In this document: positions 22,740-35,000 of the stretch, in pieces
Numbering within the stretch: position 1 is the first letter of the stretch
Layout of the letters: each line of letters opens with the position of its first letter
Origin: Thuidium tamariscinum
Taxonomy: Eukaryota; Streptophyta; Bryopsida; Hypnales; Thuidiaceae
Direction: 5' to 3'
Length of the DNA: 64,000 bases
Assembly: GCA_947034885.2 (NCBI GenBank)
Contig: OX344757.2
Span: 5,580,001 to 5,644,000 of the forward strand
The notes under the pieces: generated by a model
Databases searched by the model: none
Told to the model about the DNA's origin: nothing
Seen by the model: only the letters and a program-made list of their open reading frames with translations
Made by a program: the position numbers and the translations under genes

Positions 22740-23429
22740 CAATTGTTGTGGATAATTCATAAATAACATGACTAGCATGCAAATGAAATATAGAAAAAAG
22801 AACAAAATATGTTGGAAACAAAAATCAAAGAAATTTAGTGAGTTTACAAAATAGCTATATTCAAAACTCAATAATTGAATGGTTATTAACGAATGATATT
22901 TGAAGTCCCACAAGAAAAATTGGTGAACTCAACCTTCTCACATTAAAAGCAAACTAGTACCAATAATTTAAATTTAGAAGGGAAGTAGGTAAAAGGAGCA
23001 ACTCAAATGTATATCGAGAAATGTGAAGTATTCATAAAAAGTAGCGTCAACAACTTAGGTGAAAGCAAAATCTCACTCTTGCATTTGGCGACAAGAGCCT
23101 TACATTTGGTTGATAGTTGGTTCCAACCCTCAAATGGCTAGTAAATTTCCGGCAATAAAAAATTAAAATTATTCATTTATTTCCTATTGAATAAAGAATC
23201 CCACCTCATATTGAAAATTGGCTTTTTTTCACTAGAAAAAAAATTATTGAGCACAATGCAATTGTAGACAACACTGTGGCATTCAATTGATGTTTACTAC
23301 TCCTCACAATGTCATAAATTTATAAAGGAGTAATATACAATACAATAATAATGGTATTTATTGTTGGCAACACTATTTATGAAGCAGAACACTAAATGTC
23401 AACAATTTTGTCAATGTTACCAACACTAA
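22740..23429. other. AT-rich intergenic DNA
   Basis: No gene was seen. Near 23,395-23,438 the phrase 'cactaaatgtcaaca' occurs twice, just before the MITE at 23439. Confidence 0.5.
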
Positions 23430-23679
23430 ATGTCAACAGATTGGGGTGAATTAGCCCCCTCGCTCAGCTACTCCTAGTAATTCCAAAGGTGCAAGTAAAA
23501 CAAAAAGCCCTCTATTTTATTCTTGACTAATTTACCCTTAAATACTTCTCCTATCTAATTTGGGACTTTTGATTGCAAATATGAATTCAGAATTTACCAA
23601 AAAAATTATTTGCAAAAAAAAAATTGTATTTTTCCAAGTAACCAAGTGAGGGGATTAGTTCACCCCGACCATGTCAACA
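23430..23679. mobile_element. Mutator-like MITE (232 bp) with 9-bp TSD
   Basis: The 9-bp direct repeat ATGTCAACA flanks the unit (23430-23438 and 23671-23679). The unit at 23439-23670 starts GATTGGGGTGAATTAGCCCC, and its reverse complement starts GGTCGGGGTGAACTAATCCC; similarity continues for about 30 bp. A 9-bp duplication is typical of Mutator-like elements. There is no ORF, so it is non-autonomous. One caution is that ATGTCAACA also occurs once more upstream. Confidence 0.75.
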
Positions 23680-24459
23680 TAGATACTATTTATCAACTAT
23701 TGGATCTAAATTTTTTACAACATTACATTTAGTATTATATATTATTTCATCAAATTACTATGAAAAAAATACAAATCTAAGTATATGAATTAAGGGGTGA
23801 TGAATGCAACACTCCAAATGCAAATGACTTGAAACGTAGAGTGGATGTGGTAATACTTCAAGTAACATTATTAGTAATTAATACTATATACTAAATACCA
23901 TTATTAGTGTAGTGGTAAGTGTGACATAGTTACCTGTATTATTTGTTGAGCTACATTGGCTCTCATAAGTATTCAAACACTTCAAAAATTGCCATATCTA
24001 ATAGAGGAATTAAATTTTTTCATAGAAAATTTAGGCATATTGAAGTTTAAGTCTTACACTTGTTTCAAATGATTTTAAATTCTTTTAAGGCAATTCTTGA
24101 ATTTTAATAATTTAATCAAACTTATGATTGGAAAAGAAAATTAATATTAGAAAATTTTTACTCAAGATTTTTTGGGAATTAAAATGAAAATTCTTCTTAG
24201 AATTTTTAAGTAAGAATTCTTCAACCTTAAATTTTTTTTTGGAAATAAATATAAATGACTATGATGAATTTCATAAAAATGGTGGTGTTTTTAAAAACAA
24301 ATTTGACACATTGCATGTCATTTTAATGGAATGTTGCACCATTCGCTATGAATTTGCCATTTTAACAAAATTCACCATGACTAAAGTATCACTCCCAATT
24401 TTTACGTTTTTATGTATTTTATAAATCACTCCAAAAATCTCCAAAGATTAAAATTTGTC
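23680..24459. other. AT-rich intergenic DNA
   Basis: No gene or repeat was recognised. Confidence 0.4.
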
Positions 24460-25194
24460 AATTGGGTCGTTGCAAGAAACACTTACCGGTTTTGTCTCAA
24501 AATGGTTCAAAATCAATGAGTCCTATGAGTCTTGTGACTTTTGGAATAATTTTTTTTTAAATCGAAAAAAATATGGATAATTTGAAGAACAATGAGAATA
24601 TTATGTCTCTTGAAATTCAGACCTAAGAAATTTTTTCTCTAAATGTTATAGACAATGGAAAATACAATGAAAATAGCTCTTTTTTCACTAATTTGATAAA
24701 AATAGTAAAACAAATTTTAAAATTAAAATTAAAATCAATTTTTTTTTCCAAGTAAAGGTCTTTCTTTTCCAACAAATTTCATATTTGGAAAAAATAAATT
24801 CTATTCTCTACACTTGCGCAAAGTTAGCCACTTTGACAACATGTGGAGGTTGAATAGTATAGTATTTTCAAAAAATCTCTTTGTGGTCTTGTGTAACTTT
24901 AGGTGAGGTCCTTGCATACCAATTTTCAGCTCAAAATTTTCATTTTTGGGTCTAAAATAGGACTAAAACCCCCCAAATGGCCAAAGTAGACATCCAATCG
25001 GGGGCAGTTTTAAAATAGTAAACTAATTTTGAAAAAATTGGAAAAATTACACAAAATGTAAAACTTTTGTAGGCACCTTCATTTCAAGTTTCAAGTCAAT
25101 TAAACAAAAGATGAACAAGTTATGAGCAAAAAACTACCTCCTAAAGGTCAAGGGGATAAGAAAAAGGACAAGTGTTTCTTGCAATCACCCAATT
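24460..25194. mobile_element. TIR element (735 bp) with AATT ends
   Basis: Left end AATTGGGTCGTTGCAAGAAA, right end TTTCTTGCAATCACCCAATT, an inverted repeat of about 25 bp with two or three mismatches. AATT is self-complementary, so it could be either a 4-bp target duplication or part of the termini. The interior is AT-rich and non-coding. Superfamily unknown. The phrase 'gcaatcaccc' recurs near 11,390 inside the 3-kb TTAA element. Confidence 0.7.
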
Positions 25195-25412
25195 CCACTT
25201 CTACAACCATGGATTAGAAAGCTATTTCATGGAAGACTAAACATATGATAGGAGGCTCAAAAAGTGCTTGGTCATTTGGACTTGTCTCTAGGGAAGACAA
25301 AGAAACAATGTGTAGAAGTTCTTAAATGAAGCAATGTCTATATAGTGAAAGGACGTAGGTTCCTTGTGCTTGGTTTCGAGCTCTTGACAAGGTCACTACT
25401 AGTAATCCAATG

Positions 25413-25674
25413 CATTAGATGTTTTTTGAGAGATTAAAAGAGTATTTCAGGCCTGTTCCCAATGCTATAAACAATTAGAATTAAAAAAATTAAAAAAATT
25501 AAAAAATATATATACACAAAATTAAGTTAAATTTCTTTTTAATTTAGTTTTTTTAATATTATTATCTGATATGGTAGTTTCTTAGCCACGTTAGATCGCA
25601 TATGTGGTAAAGTTCTCCAATGTTCCTACAGTTGGGAACTTGCAGTCTTCTAATTGGCAAAAAAAACATCTAAT
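25413..25674. mobile_element. TIR element family B, copy 2 (~262 bp)
   Basis: Termini CATTAGATGTTTTTTGAG and GGCAAAAAAAACATCTAATA. The interior shares 'cacgttaga', 'gttcctacag' and 'ttgggaacttgcagtcttct' with copy 1 in the same order. Confidence 0.7.
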
Positions 25675-26577
25675 AGCTAGTTCTTACTTCCAATGTTGGT
25701 GATAATACCCTTCTAAAAAATAATATTTTTTGTAATAGTGGCAGCTCTATTTTGAGAGGATGTGGTTCCACATGCACAATTTCCAATTGACATGGGGACC
25801 ACTCTAGTTGTTTTTCTTTAAACAAATGAAATGGAAGACCATTCCAATTTTGCTTTCATAAAGACACCATTCAAGCTTTTATGAGCACTTTACACTTCTA
25901 CCTTGGTTACTTCTTCGACTTACTTGCTCTATTAAAAGCCATTTTGCAATTGAGAATTGTTGTGACTATGAGCAATAATAGATACCTATGCACTTTTACT
26001 TCATTAAATTGTAGTTTATTCATTCAGGCTCAAATTTTTGTGATTCTACTTGCGTTAGAACTCCTCTTTACTTCTCTATCCACCAAAATCAAGCAAACCC
26101 CATTACCTTGCATTCTATCTTCTGTAAGGGTGTCTCTCTCTTAAATGGACGCTTTATGAGCCTCCTACCATACTCTAATTCCTTAGAAGAGGAGATATTG
26201 AGCCTTCAATCTTGTCTTATTTTCACATGAAGGTTTTTGTTTTTGTTTGTTTTGTTTTTTGTTTTTTTTAGATTCATACTCTCAGAAGATACTTCTCAGT
26301 GTTCAATAGAGTCTATTGCTATCTCATGCTTGTAGAATACATATTTCTTACATATACACGTACCAATATATTTGATGAAGCTGATAATAATTGGGAACCA
26401 AAAAAACCATACCATCAAACTGAGCCTCTTGGTTCATGTATTACAAAATACAAGGGCTGATATCCTGGGACGTCCAGTACACTCTGTTCAAAGGAATCCC
26501 AATCAGTGGTTCTCAGATCACAACTGTATACCTTCTTATTAAAGTCTAAAAATGACGGCACTTTTGGGCTTCGTGCC
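25675..26577. other. Intergenic DNA
   Basis: Short ORFs at 25881-26144 (+) and 26415-26678 (-) have no recognisable domain. The second runs from a transposon into its flank, so it is probably not a gene as it stands. Confidence 0.4.
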
Positions 26578-26806
26578 TTAACCCTTAAGCGTCTCAATTC
26601 TTTTTTGAATTTTTGCACCTTTTCGCTGACAGCTTTGTACAGATATGTCATTTTCCAGAATTTAATGAATTTGGTCATTAAAGAAGGTTGTCTTTTCTAA
26701 ATTCAAGTATTACATTTGATAAATGAGAAGTTAATTGGATGAATTAGGGCCTTGAAGCCCTCTGTTCATCGTCCAAAATATCGACGTCGGCATGCTTTAG
26801 GGTTAA
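26578..26806. mobile_element. TTAA MITE family M2 (229 bp)
   Basis: TTAA (26578-26581) is followed by CCCTTAAGCGTC, and the right end is GCATGCTTTAGGG followed by TTAA (26803-26806). The interior resembles 35115-35330, inside an intron of the TPR-RING-LON gene: 'ttttgcaccttttcgct', 'ttcaagtatta' and 'ctctgttcatc'. It is not related internally to M1 or family A despite the shared terminus type. Confidence 0.75.
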
Positions 26807-26868
26807 TGAGTCAAATTTAAGTAAGGAGTGAAGACGGAAACACTGTTGGGGGAAGCCTATTTGGCGCG

Positions 26869-27304
26869 CAACCATTAGGGGTTGTCACGGCACCTTCAAG
26901 TTCCAAATTTTCTCAGGGAATTGAGGGAAAGGGTGAGCCAATCGGTTTGCTAGAAGCTGGAGGTGGTGTGACACCCCTTAGGAAGGGTAGAAGATGAACC
27001 CTGAGGTTCATTCTCCTCTAGTGAGACTTGGGTAAAAACATTTGTGCGCTTGTTAGCCTCTGGCTACAGCAGAGGGGCAAATAGTGCCATAGAGGGGTGA
27101 AACTACGAAATGGAAGATCAAATTTTCCTAGGGAATGAATCCCAGGGCACCATTAAGCACCCACTGAGGTGAAGAGAGCTATAGTGAATTTCCTAGGGAA
27201 TGAATCCCAGGCCTAACACAGACCACAAATGGAAACTTGCCATGTGGACATTCCTAGGGAATTCCACAGCAAGTGAAGGTGCCGTGACAACCCTTATTGG
27301 TTCC
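26869..27304. mobile_element. TIR element (~436 bp) with perfect 19-bp inverted repeat
   Basis: GGGTTGTCACGGCACCTTC at 26879-26897 is perfectly inverted at 27275-27293. Weaker symmetry extends outward to AACCATTAG and its counterpart at ~27304. Inside, 'tttcctagggaatgaatccc' occurs twice (about 27126 and 27190), and a related 'ttcctagggaatt' follows at ~27251. Higher GC than its surroundings suggests a recent arrival. No clear target duplication and no ORF of note. Confidence 0.75.
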
Positions 27305-28159
27305 GTTCCTGAGTTTGAATTTACCCTTCTCGAGAGTGTTATCTTCTCTGACCAAGTGGATCAAACAAGCTGTTGGTTTTCTCGAGGGCTAGGTTACGAG
27401 CTTTGGAATATGCAAAGTTGAATATGTAGAGAACCAGGCTCTTATTGTATAGTCGATACGTTGTTTTTCCGGGTCTTCTTCTTTTGTTAAAAAAGGCTGA
27501 GCGTATCTGCATTTGTAACGATGGTTTTGGACTTCCAAAATAGCGGCCAACATGTGCTAATTGATTACGGGTTACTTTGCAAGCTAGTTCATGGTTTTTT
27601 TAAGCATTATGTACGTGGATTCCTTGTGTAGATTTGGAGAGATTTTTCTCAGGTGAATAAACGATGACAAGTTGTGATAGTCTATAGACACCTTGTATAT
27701 GTCAATTGGCACACTAATTGTTTGCTGGTGGGCATAGATACAAGTGAGAATTGTCACCTCTTGGAAATTCTTTTATCAAAAATTCCAAAATGAGTTCTCT
27801 TGTGGGCATGATGGATGAATCTGGCAGAGATTAACGCTCTTCACTTCGTTCCCTTCGCCTTCTGTCTTACTATTATGATTGTTTGCTATAGAAGTGTGGA
27901 TAGTTTCAATACTGGTGATCAAATTGCTCAATTGTACACCTTAGGAATTTGAATTCAGAAGGTTAATCAAGTTACAGGACTCCAAGTCTCCAATAGAGTA
28001 GCTCATATTAGCAACTATTGTTTTTTCAATTCAATCATGGTTCTACAAAGCATCAAGCATATTTTTGCATACATTTGGTAGTCATCTGTGGTATACCTAG
28101 TGCTATCTAAGTAAACCCCAGGGATGCAAAATACAATTGCTTCTATGTGTTTGGATAAA
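27305..28159. other. Intergenic DNA
   Basis: No gene was recognised. Confidence 0.4.
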
Positions 28160-28562
28160 TTAACCCTTGAACGTCGAGGCGGACGTTTTGCGTCCGCTGG
28201 GTATCTGAACTACCTATTTTTGAGCATAAAAGAAACTTTTTCCATCAAATTTTTTGAAAAAAGTGAAGGTACAATCATGCTAGTTCATGCGAGGTTAAAA
28301 TAAGTCGCATTAAATGCATTATTCTTTTTAGGTAGACAATATATTGAAAAGATGATAACAAAATTAGCACACACGGTGTTAGGTGCTATGCTGCCCTCTC
28401 CACAATTTTCTAGAGGGCAACATGTATTGTTGACTTTTGCATTAGCTGAGAATACTTTTTTTGGTTGTTCTGTCATCATAGTGCTATTCCGAGTTGTGAC
28501 CATGTCCCCGCGGTGACCCAACAGCTGCTTCCACGGAGACCTGCCCGACGTTCAAGGGTTAA
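28160..28562. mobile_element. TTAA MITE family M3 (403 bp), well-preserved termini
   Basis: TTAA (28160-28163) is followed by CCCTTGAACGTCGAGG, and the right end is CCCGACGTTCAAGGG followed by TTAA (28559-28562). The first 13 bases of the termini are perfectly inverted. This is the cleanest TTAA element in the window. The interior carries 'gaggcggacgttttgcgtcc', is unlike M1, M2 and family A, and has no transposase ORF. Confidence 0.85.
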
Positions 28563-29130
28563 GTTGCAAGAATGAATTACTACAGGTACAGTAACTTATC
28601 AGCAGCTCACAAAACTACTTGTTACATATTCTACTACACTGAATTTGGGTTCCAAACATATAGTAATGGATATGTTCTCATATTGACTAGTTCCACTTTC
28701 TTTATTCATCAAATTGATTTTGATGTACGAAAAGAAGACTTATTCATAAAACCACATCTAGCTTGATTTTCAAAAGAGAAATAGAATCTACTCTAATTTA
28801 ATTAGAGAAGTACTAACAAAACATTTTTTTTCCTTTTTGGTGCTAGATTGAACTAAAGAAGAAGAATTTGGCTACAAATTGGCAAAAAGTTGTAAGGTTT
28901 ATTGTCAAAAAACTTCAAATTATGAAAAAATCTTGGATGAAATTGCCAAATTGTGGATAAAAACATAATTATAGACATTTGATATATACAAATGTGATAT
29001 TTTCTATCCAATATGTAGATGAATGTTGGAATTTGAAGCACCACTATAACATTTTGTATTGCCTCTTTGGCACTTCGAGATAATGAGAAAAAAAACCATG
29101 ATTCATACTAAGGCATACTTCATTTCCTAG
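28563..29130. other. AT-rich intergenic DNA
   Basis: No gene was recognised. Confidence 0.4.
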
Positions 29131-30031
29131 TGATCCCTAAAGGACCATCATCCCTTGGGGAACAAATGAAATTTGAGATAGGTACCTTTGGTTTCAATTT
29201 TTGTTTTGATATTTTGAATTTTTTTTAAAGGTAGGAAAATTGATTAGCTTTGCAAGGATATAATTTCTTTCTAATCAATGCTTGGGAACAAAAATTATAC
29301 TCAAATAAGCTCAAAAGAAGGGAGAGGGGGCAATTAAAAAAAAATTAATTTTAATTTTAAGAAAAATAAAAATTTCTTCTCATAGATTGTATTTTTCTCT
29401 ACATTGAAAGCTTTGATTCATTCCATTTGGATTTGTCATGAGAAAATTATAGACAATCTTGTTTTTTAGGCAATTTGATCATCTTCTTGTAGAATTTCTT
29501 CCTAAATGCAATTTTTACAATTTTTCAAGAAAAAAAGTTATATGTGGTTTATTTTTCTTGCTAGAACAATCTCACCATTGGAATTAGTGCATTTAAATTC
29601 TATCTTAGAGATATTAATAATTAAAATTTTCCTTCTATCTTGTATCTACTTCTACCCAATGATTTTTTAAAGGATAAAAATGAATTAGAATCTTTTTTTC
29701 CAAGATTCTCAAGTCAATTCTTTTCTACAAATATTTAAAGCTCAAGAATATGTAGTGCAAAAAATTGAAGCTAAGAAGGTTCAAAGTCAAATAATCTAGT
29801 CCTACAATGTACTAAAAAACTTTCTTTTTTCACTTTAAATGCAAATATCTTGTAATTTGTGTTGTCAAAATCTTTGAAATTTTTTTCACACATTTTCATA
29901 CTAATCAGGTCTGAAATACTATGGTTGGATGTGTAAAAAGAATAATTAAAATTTTTTTTTACTCTTTGCTGTAAAAATGGTAGTTTTAAATGTTATTTCA
30001 CAAAAAAAGACCTTAGTCCTTCAGGGGTTAA
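29131..30031 (+). mobile_element. TTAA family-A element, second long copy (~0.9 kb)
   Basis: The left end is degenerate (TGAT followed by CCCTAAAGGACC), while the right end is intact (CCTTCAGGGG followed by TTAA at 30028-30031). The interior parallels 773-1705, including 'gattcattccat' and the T-rich right end with 'atggtagtttt'. Non-coding. Confidence 0.65.
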
Positions 30032-30755
30032 CATATTTGTTCAATTTTTTCACAAGTTGTTAAGGTAGAAGCATCCACTACAGCCAAAGTTAGCAATTTC
30101 AACATAGTTGGAGGCACCTTTTCCTATAAATAATTTTTTTTAGTATTGACAATTGAAAATTATGAATTTTCAAAAAGAAATTAAATTTTTTGAATAAGGC
30201 ATTTAATTTCTGTGAATTTCAAAGTAGGACTTTGTAGAGCACCTAAATCTACACTCTTGGTAAATTTGCCTTGATTCTCACACCAAAATCTAAAATAATC
30301 AAAGCCCACTAACCACAACTAAAGTTTCAAGGTACTAGTGAAGACACTTTGTAGAAAACTCTAATGTCAAACTATGAATACAGTGAAAACAATGGGTGCT
30401 TCTACCTTATTCTTTGTTTTCAAGATGAAGCATCATCAAAGTCAATTTTTTTCAATCTCAACCATGGTTTTGTAATAAATGTCATTGACATGGGTTCTCC
30501 AAAGTTGGCTCTATCGAGGGAACCTTGGAGGGACTATGTAGAGGGATTGCATCAATGATGTTTATATTTGCAGCCCCTTTGAAGTCCTTTTCTTTTTTAA
30601 CAAATGGAAGGAGCCATCGCATTAAAAAAACAAAAACATTTGAAGTTCCTTTGGAGGTGTCAACTTATGTATTCGAACCTTATATTGGAAGATTCTAATA
30701 GACCAATTTTTCTTAGTACAAATAAGTGAAGGAAAAGCGGATGACCAGTGTTTTC
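30032..30755. other. AT-rich intergenic DNA
   Basis: No gene was recognised. The 64-codon ORF at 30364-30558 has no known motif. Confidence 0.4.
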
Positions 30756-30948
30756 TACACTAAATAGGGATTTTAAGGGGACCAAAAAATTAGGGGGACT
30801 TACTCTAAAAAATTACAGATGTTTGAATCATGATGTATAACACATATACACTTCAATAACTATTGATGTATATCAAAGATAGATATTTATATATTGTGAA
30901 GTGTGGATTAATTAGTATGGGTCCCTTTTAAAACCCCTATTTAGTGTA
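30756..30948. mobile_element. TIR element (~193 bp), TA-flanked or CACTA-like
   Basis: The left arm TACACTAAATAGGGATTTTA is inverted at the right end (about 30919-30948) over about 28 bp with few mismatches. Termini can be read either as TA-flanked (mariner-like) or as CACTA-type; I cannot decide. Non-coding. Confidence 0.65.
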
Positions 30949-32011
30949 GTACAACAAAAAGCAGTTGGAAGACTTTGAAAAATTAAGATCTTTTGGAAGT
31001 TTCTTGACTTGGGCAAGCATTGCTCAATACGCTTTGCAATAGTGACCAAAGTTGAATTTGGGATGGATTCTAAACATGTTTTTTACTTAACCCTATAATA
31101 ACACAGGTCTCCCATGACTAAGGTAGTCTTCAAAATTCTCCAATTATTGAATTAGTAGTTGCATTCTTTTAATTTGCAATCAACAATGAAGTCACTCAAT
31201 GAACCATTCTAGTCTCTAGTGTCCTTAGAGAGTTAAATTTAGAAATGCAGAAAGAGCAAAGAATGTAACATATAGTAAGATATACTCTTTTGTTCTATGT
31301 ACCAATGTCATTTGCCGATTTACAAGCAATAAAAAAAAATTATTTGCTATTAGTGCCTTATAAGATTCCAACTTCAAAATCATAACTAGTGCCTTGAAGG
31401 TTCAAGGTAAAAACACTTGTATCTAATTATTGATCCATTTGAGTTTATTTAAGCAAATCTAAGCTCATAAGCATACAATCCAAGTATAGACTACAAGATG
31501 CTTTCTGAAGAATTATAGGTAAAACAATTACAAATGCAAAAAATTAATTTAGAGCAAAGATTCTAAGTCATAAAGAAAGAACAATTAAGAATGTGACAAC
31601 CTCAAGGATGTTCACATAACATTATACGACAATGTAAGGGTCCCCAAATAAAGTTGAAGTCCCAAAAATACTGGCTCAAAATAAGGAATCATCTATTGTG
31701 TGAACTACGGAAGCTAGCGGCCACTTCATCTTTTGGGAGAACATTCTTTCTTTGATACTTGAGCTCTTTCCAAATCAAATGGGAACCCTCTACAACAAGT
31801 GCATAATGTTATGAACTGCAACAGTATCCTTGAGTGTATTTACATACAATTTCAGAACTGATTCATCATCTTCCTGAAAATCAAATGACTTCGTTTCTGA
31901 AAAGGCTGGGGTGCCACTCAATTAATAGCGAAAGACAAAGATGACAGAAGCAATGAAAAGATACAACCCAACAGCCAACAAGTTGCGGGAGATGAATCTC
32001 CGAACGGATAG
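30949..32011. other. 3' flank and probable 3' UTR of the TPR-RING-LON gene
   Basis: About 31,700-32,011 has the moderate GC expected of a transcribed 3' end of the reverse-strand gene. The rest is AT-rich, with no gene. Confidence 0.4.
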
Positions 32012-35000
32012 TCATTGGATGCGGCAATTGTGATCCGCTGACATGGATCGCAACCAAGAAATCTCTCGAGTCAGTCGCTGCACCCCAGATCCAACGAGCA
32101 CAAGGTCAGCACTAACTATATTATGAACAAGTTTATAAAAATAGTATGAACTGTTCTAAAAATATAACAAGTTCATATAAATACACATAAAAGAGGTTTA
32201 GTTGGCACATGAAAGAGGTTTCCAAAGCATCAAAGAATGCATTGTTCCGATACTAAGTGCAAAAGTTAAAAGGGTTCAAAGTTTAAAATTGTGGAGGAAC
32301 TAAAATTGACATTCAAAGGTCAGTGTTTTGCGATGTTCTAGTTTGTCATTGGTATGATTTGCCAGTTATGGATTGTTGGATTACCTTAACACCTGTTTCA
32401 AAGATTGTCATGATAGAACATGACAAACCCACGAAGTACGGGTGCCTTTGGTGAACAATGTAGTTGAGACAGGTGTTACTCGCTAGTCTATATATGCTTA
32501 TGGTTCAGAGTCAAATTGCAAAGTTTCTAGCTCTAGTCAGTTGAAGCGAATGGTCTTGTCTAGTAATGATATGGACCAAGATTTGAGAAATTGACAACCA
32601 GTTTGAAGAACTCAAGAAAGATTTCAAAATTTAAGCTATCCTTGATGCAAAAAAATGAAACGTAATAAAAGACACTTCACATCTACACATTTTTGCACAC
32701 AATTTTATAGAAATGGTTATCCATTCAGTTGTGTGACCCTGTGTGACCCTGACTTCTTACTCAGAATTAACGATTCATTATATGGAAATGGCGGCATAGT
32801 TAACCGTCAGAGAAAATCACCTCTTGAGTGTCGGTCAAACGCAGATATTGCAGTCGCTCCCTAGTTGATGGGTGCAGGAGATGCGCAACCTGCATGTGCA
32901 GTCGAAGGTTTGAGAGAGGTTTGTTGGATAAAACGGTGGGCATTGAAACTGGCTTTTCAATAGCTAAAGATTTTCATGGCCACTCAAAGCCCAAATCGTA
33001 CCTAAGAAAGCATGGCGGATTAAGCAGCATAAAGTAGGTCAATCTATGCAATTGTGATTAAAAGGTGAAGTTCTCACTTTCGTGCCAATGTGCTCACTAC
33101 AGAAAAAAGGTACTTTCGCATGGTCCACATGTGAGCAAGAAGCATACCCAAAAGCTGAACCGCTCCGGTTCTGTGACACTGGGCATTCCTTCAGTGCGAT
33201 TCAATAACTCATATAAGCGTCGATCTGCAAATGGAAACACCCTTAAATGGTTATCAATCTACGCAAGGATTGAAAGATCATCACCGATGCTTTTTCTTTT
33301 TTGTTCAGGTTCTGCATTATAATGAGTCATAAAGGGCTATATGAGGTCTCATTAGTTAAAAGTTGAGAGTGCCAAGTAGTTAGACGTAATACCAAGTCCA
33401 ATGTTCAAGGCAAATTGGTCACTGCCTCCTTGCTTTGTCAAAAGAGAAAAATCTAACTAAAAATTCATCTCCATATTCTCTAAACCCTTAAATCAACCCA
33501 AAAGTACAAATCTCGACATTTTCAATTGAGTAGAATAGTAGCATTTGTGTCTACTAATGTCCTACAGTGTCCTATCTCTTTAGCATTATCTAGGTCATAT
33601 AATATAAATGGCATGTGATATGAGGCCTAATGAAAGATAAGCTTTTGCGCAGTCAATTACCTGAACGAGCAATTTCCCGAGCACGGCTGATGAAGCCGTT
33701 TACCAAGTCGGCTGCGGTCTGAACACTACTGTCAAGCTGATATCAAGGAATGAATTGGTTAGAGTCAAGGCCTTGGAAATAGATATAAGGAACAGATAAA
33801 AAGATCAACGAACAAAACAATGAAATATCATCCAAAGAACTCAGCCTCAGAGGTGCATATATATGTCAAATATTGGCAAGGTTTTACATTACAAATGGTA
33901 TCAGATGGCGACACGATTGAAAAGGTTTAACATGGCTAGGAACCTAGAACAGCTTTTGAGGGAAAGTTTCTACAAGTGATATTTTGGTGGAATCGTCAGA
34001 ACCTAGTTCAGTAAATTATTTGACACGAAAATTAGAAACTGAGAAGGATTCATGAGATAGATACCTGTTCTTTCTCGGGAGAATTGTCTGCAGGGACGAC
34101 ATCATGTAACCATTCCACCTTGGCCACACGGTACCTGTTCAATTAACGAACACAACAACCATGAAGCAAAAAGAGTATTTAACATCTAATTGCTGCTTGT
34201 ACACCGAATTTAGTAAAAACGCACAAAACCACATGCACTTTTTATGCCTTCCTATCCCATTCTACCTATACAACCCTTAATGCTACACCCATTCCGATTC
34301 TAACATGGTAATTAAAGCTAACGAAATGATCATCAATCCCGTTATCATTATTGATAGATCTTGTACGAGAATTGCGTCATGAGGATATCCCGCTTAATGT
34401 GCACTTTTTTGAAAAATTCAGCTTTGAAATTCTTACTACACATAGGACGATCAATTCAGTGATCGGTAGATACCATTCTAACGCATGAGTTAACTTCCTA
34501 TGATCAGAGATCTCTATCACTGTTGTATAGTTCACTTGTAAGCAGATCCTTGGAGCTTACCCGTCTTGCTCCCATGTCTCCGTCATACGAAACCTCCGCC
34601 TCCCAACTACCTGGGTTGAAAGAAAGATTCCAATCGCATCAGTTGCTAAACAAGTGATATTTCTAATGAATCAATACAGTCAACACTAGTATCCAAGAGT
34701 TATACTTCACCTTAAGATCCAGCCAAAATGCACAAAACCTTGAACAATGTATTTAGTGTTTCAGAAAATGAGACTATTTCAGGAACTCTTAGATGTTATA
34801 AAGAAAAACTCCTCATGATTCATGGTCTCAGTAATCATACAGAGAACTCCGTTTGAGAAAACATTGGGAAAACATAGGGAGGCTTCTGTTTGAGAAAACT
34901 TCCCATAAGTTATGGAGAAGATTACCGTTGTGGTATTGTCAACAGTTCCTGAAACAGTCTGAAAATCCTGTTCTAGGTACTTCTTCCTAATCAAACCACT

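Noticed and set aside
26415-26678. 87-codon minus-strand ORF with plausible-looking composition
   Set aside because: Its first part lies inside the M2 transposon and the rest in flanking DNA; the frame is probably coincidental, though the flank could be a decayed exon.
32655-33322. Plus-strand ORFs of 69-85 codons
   Set aside because: They are antisense to, or between, exons of the reverse-strand TPR-RING-LON gene.
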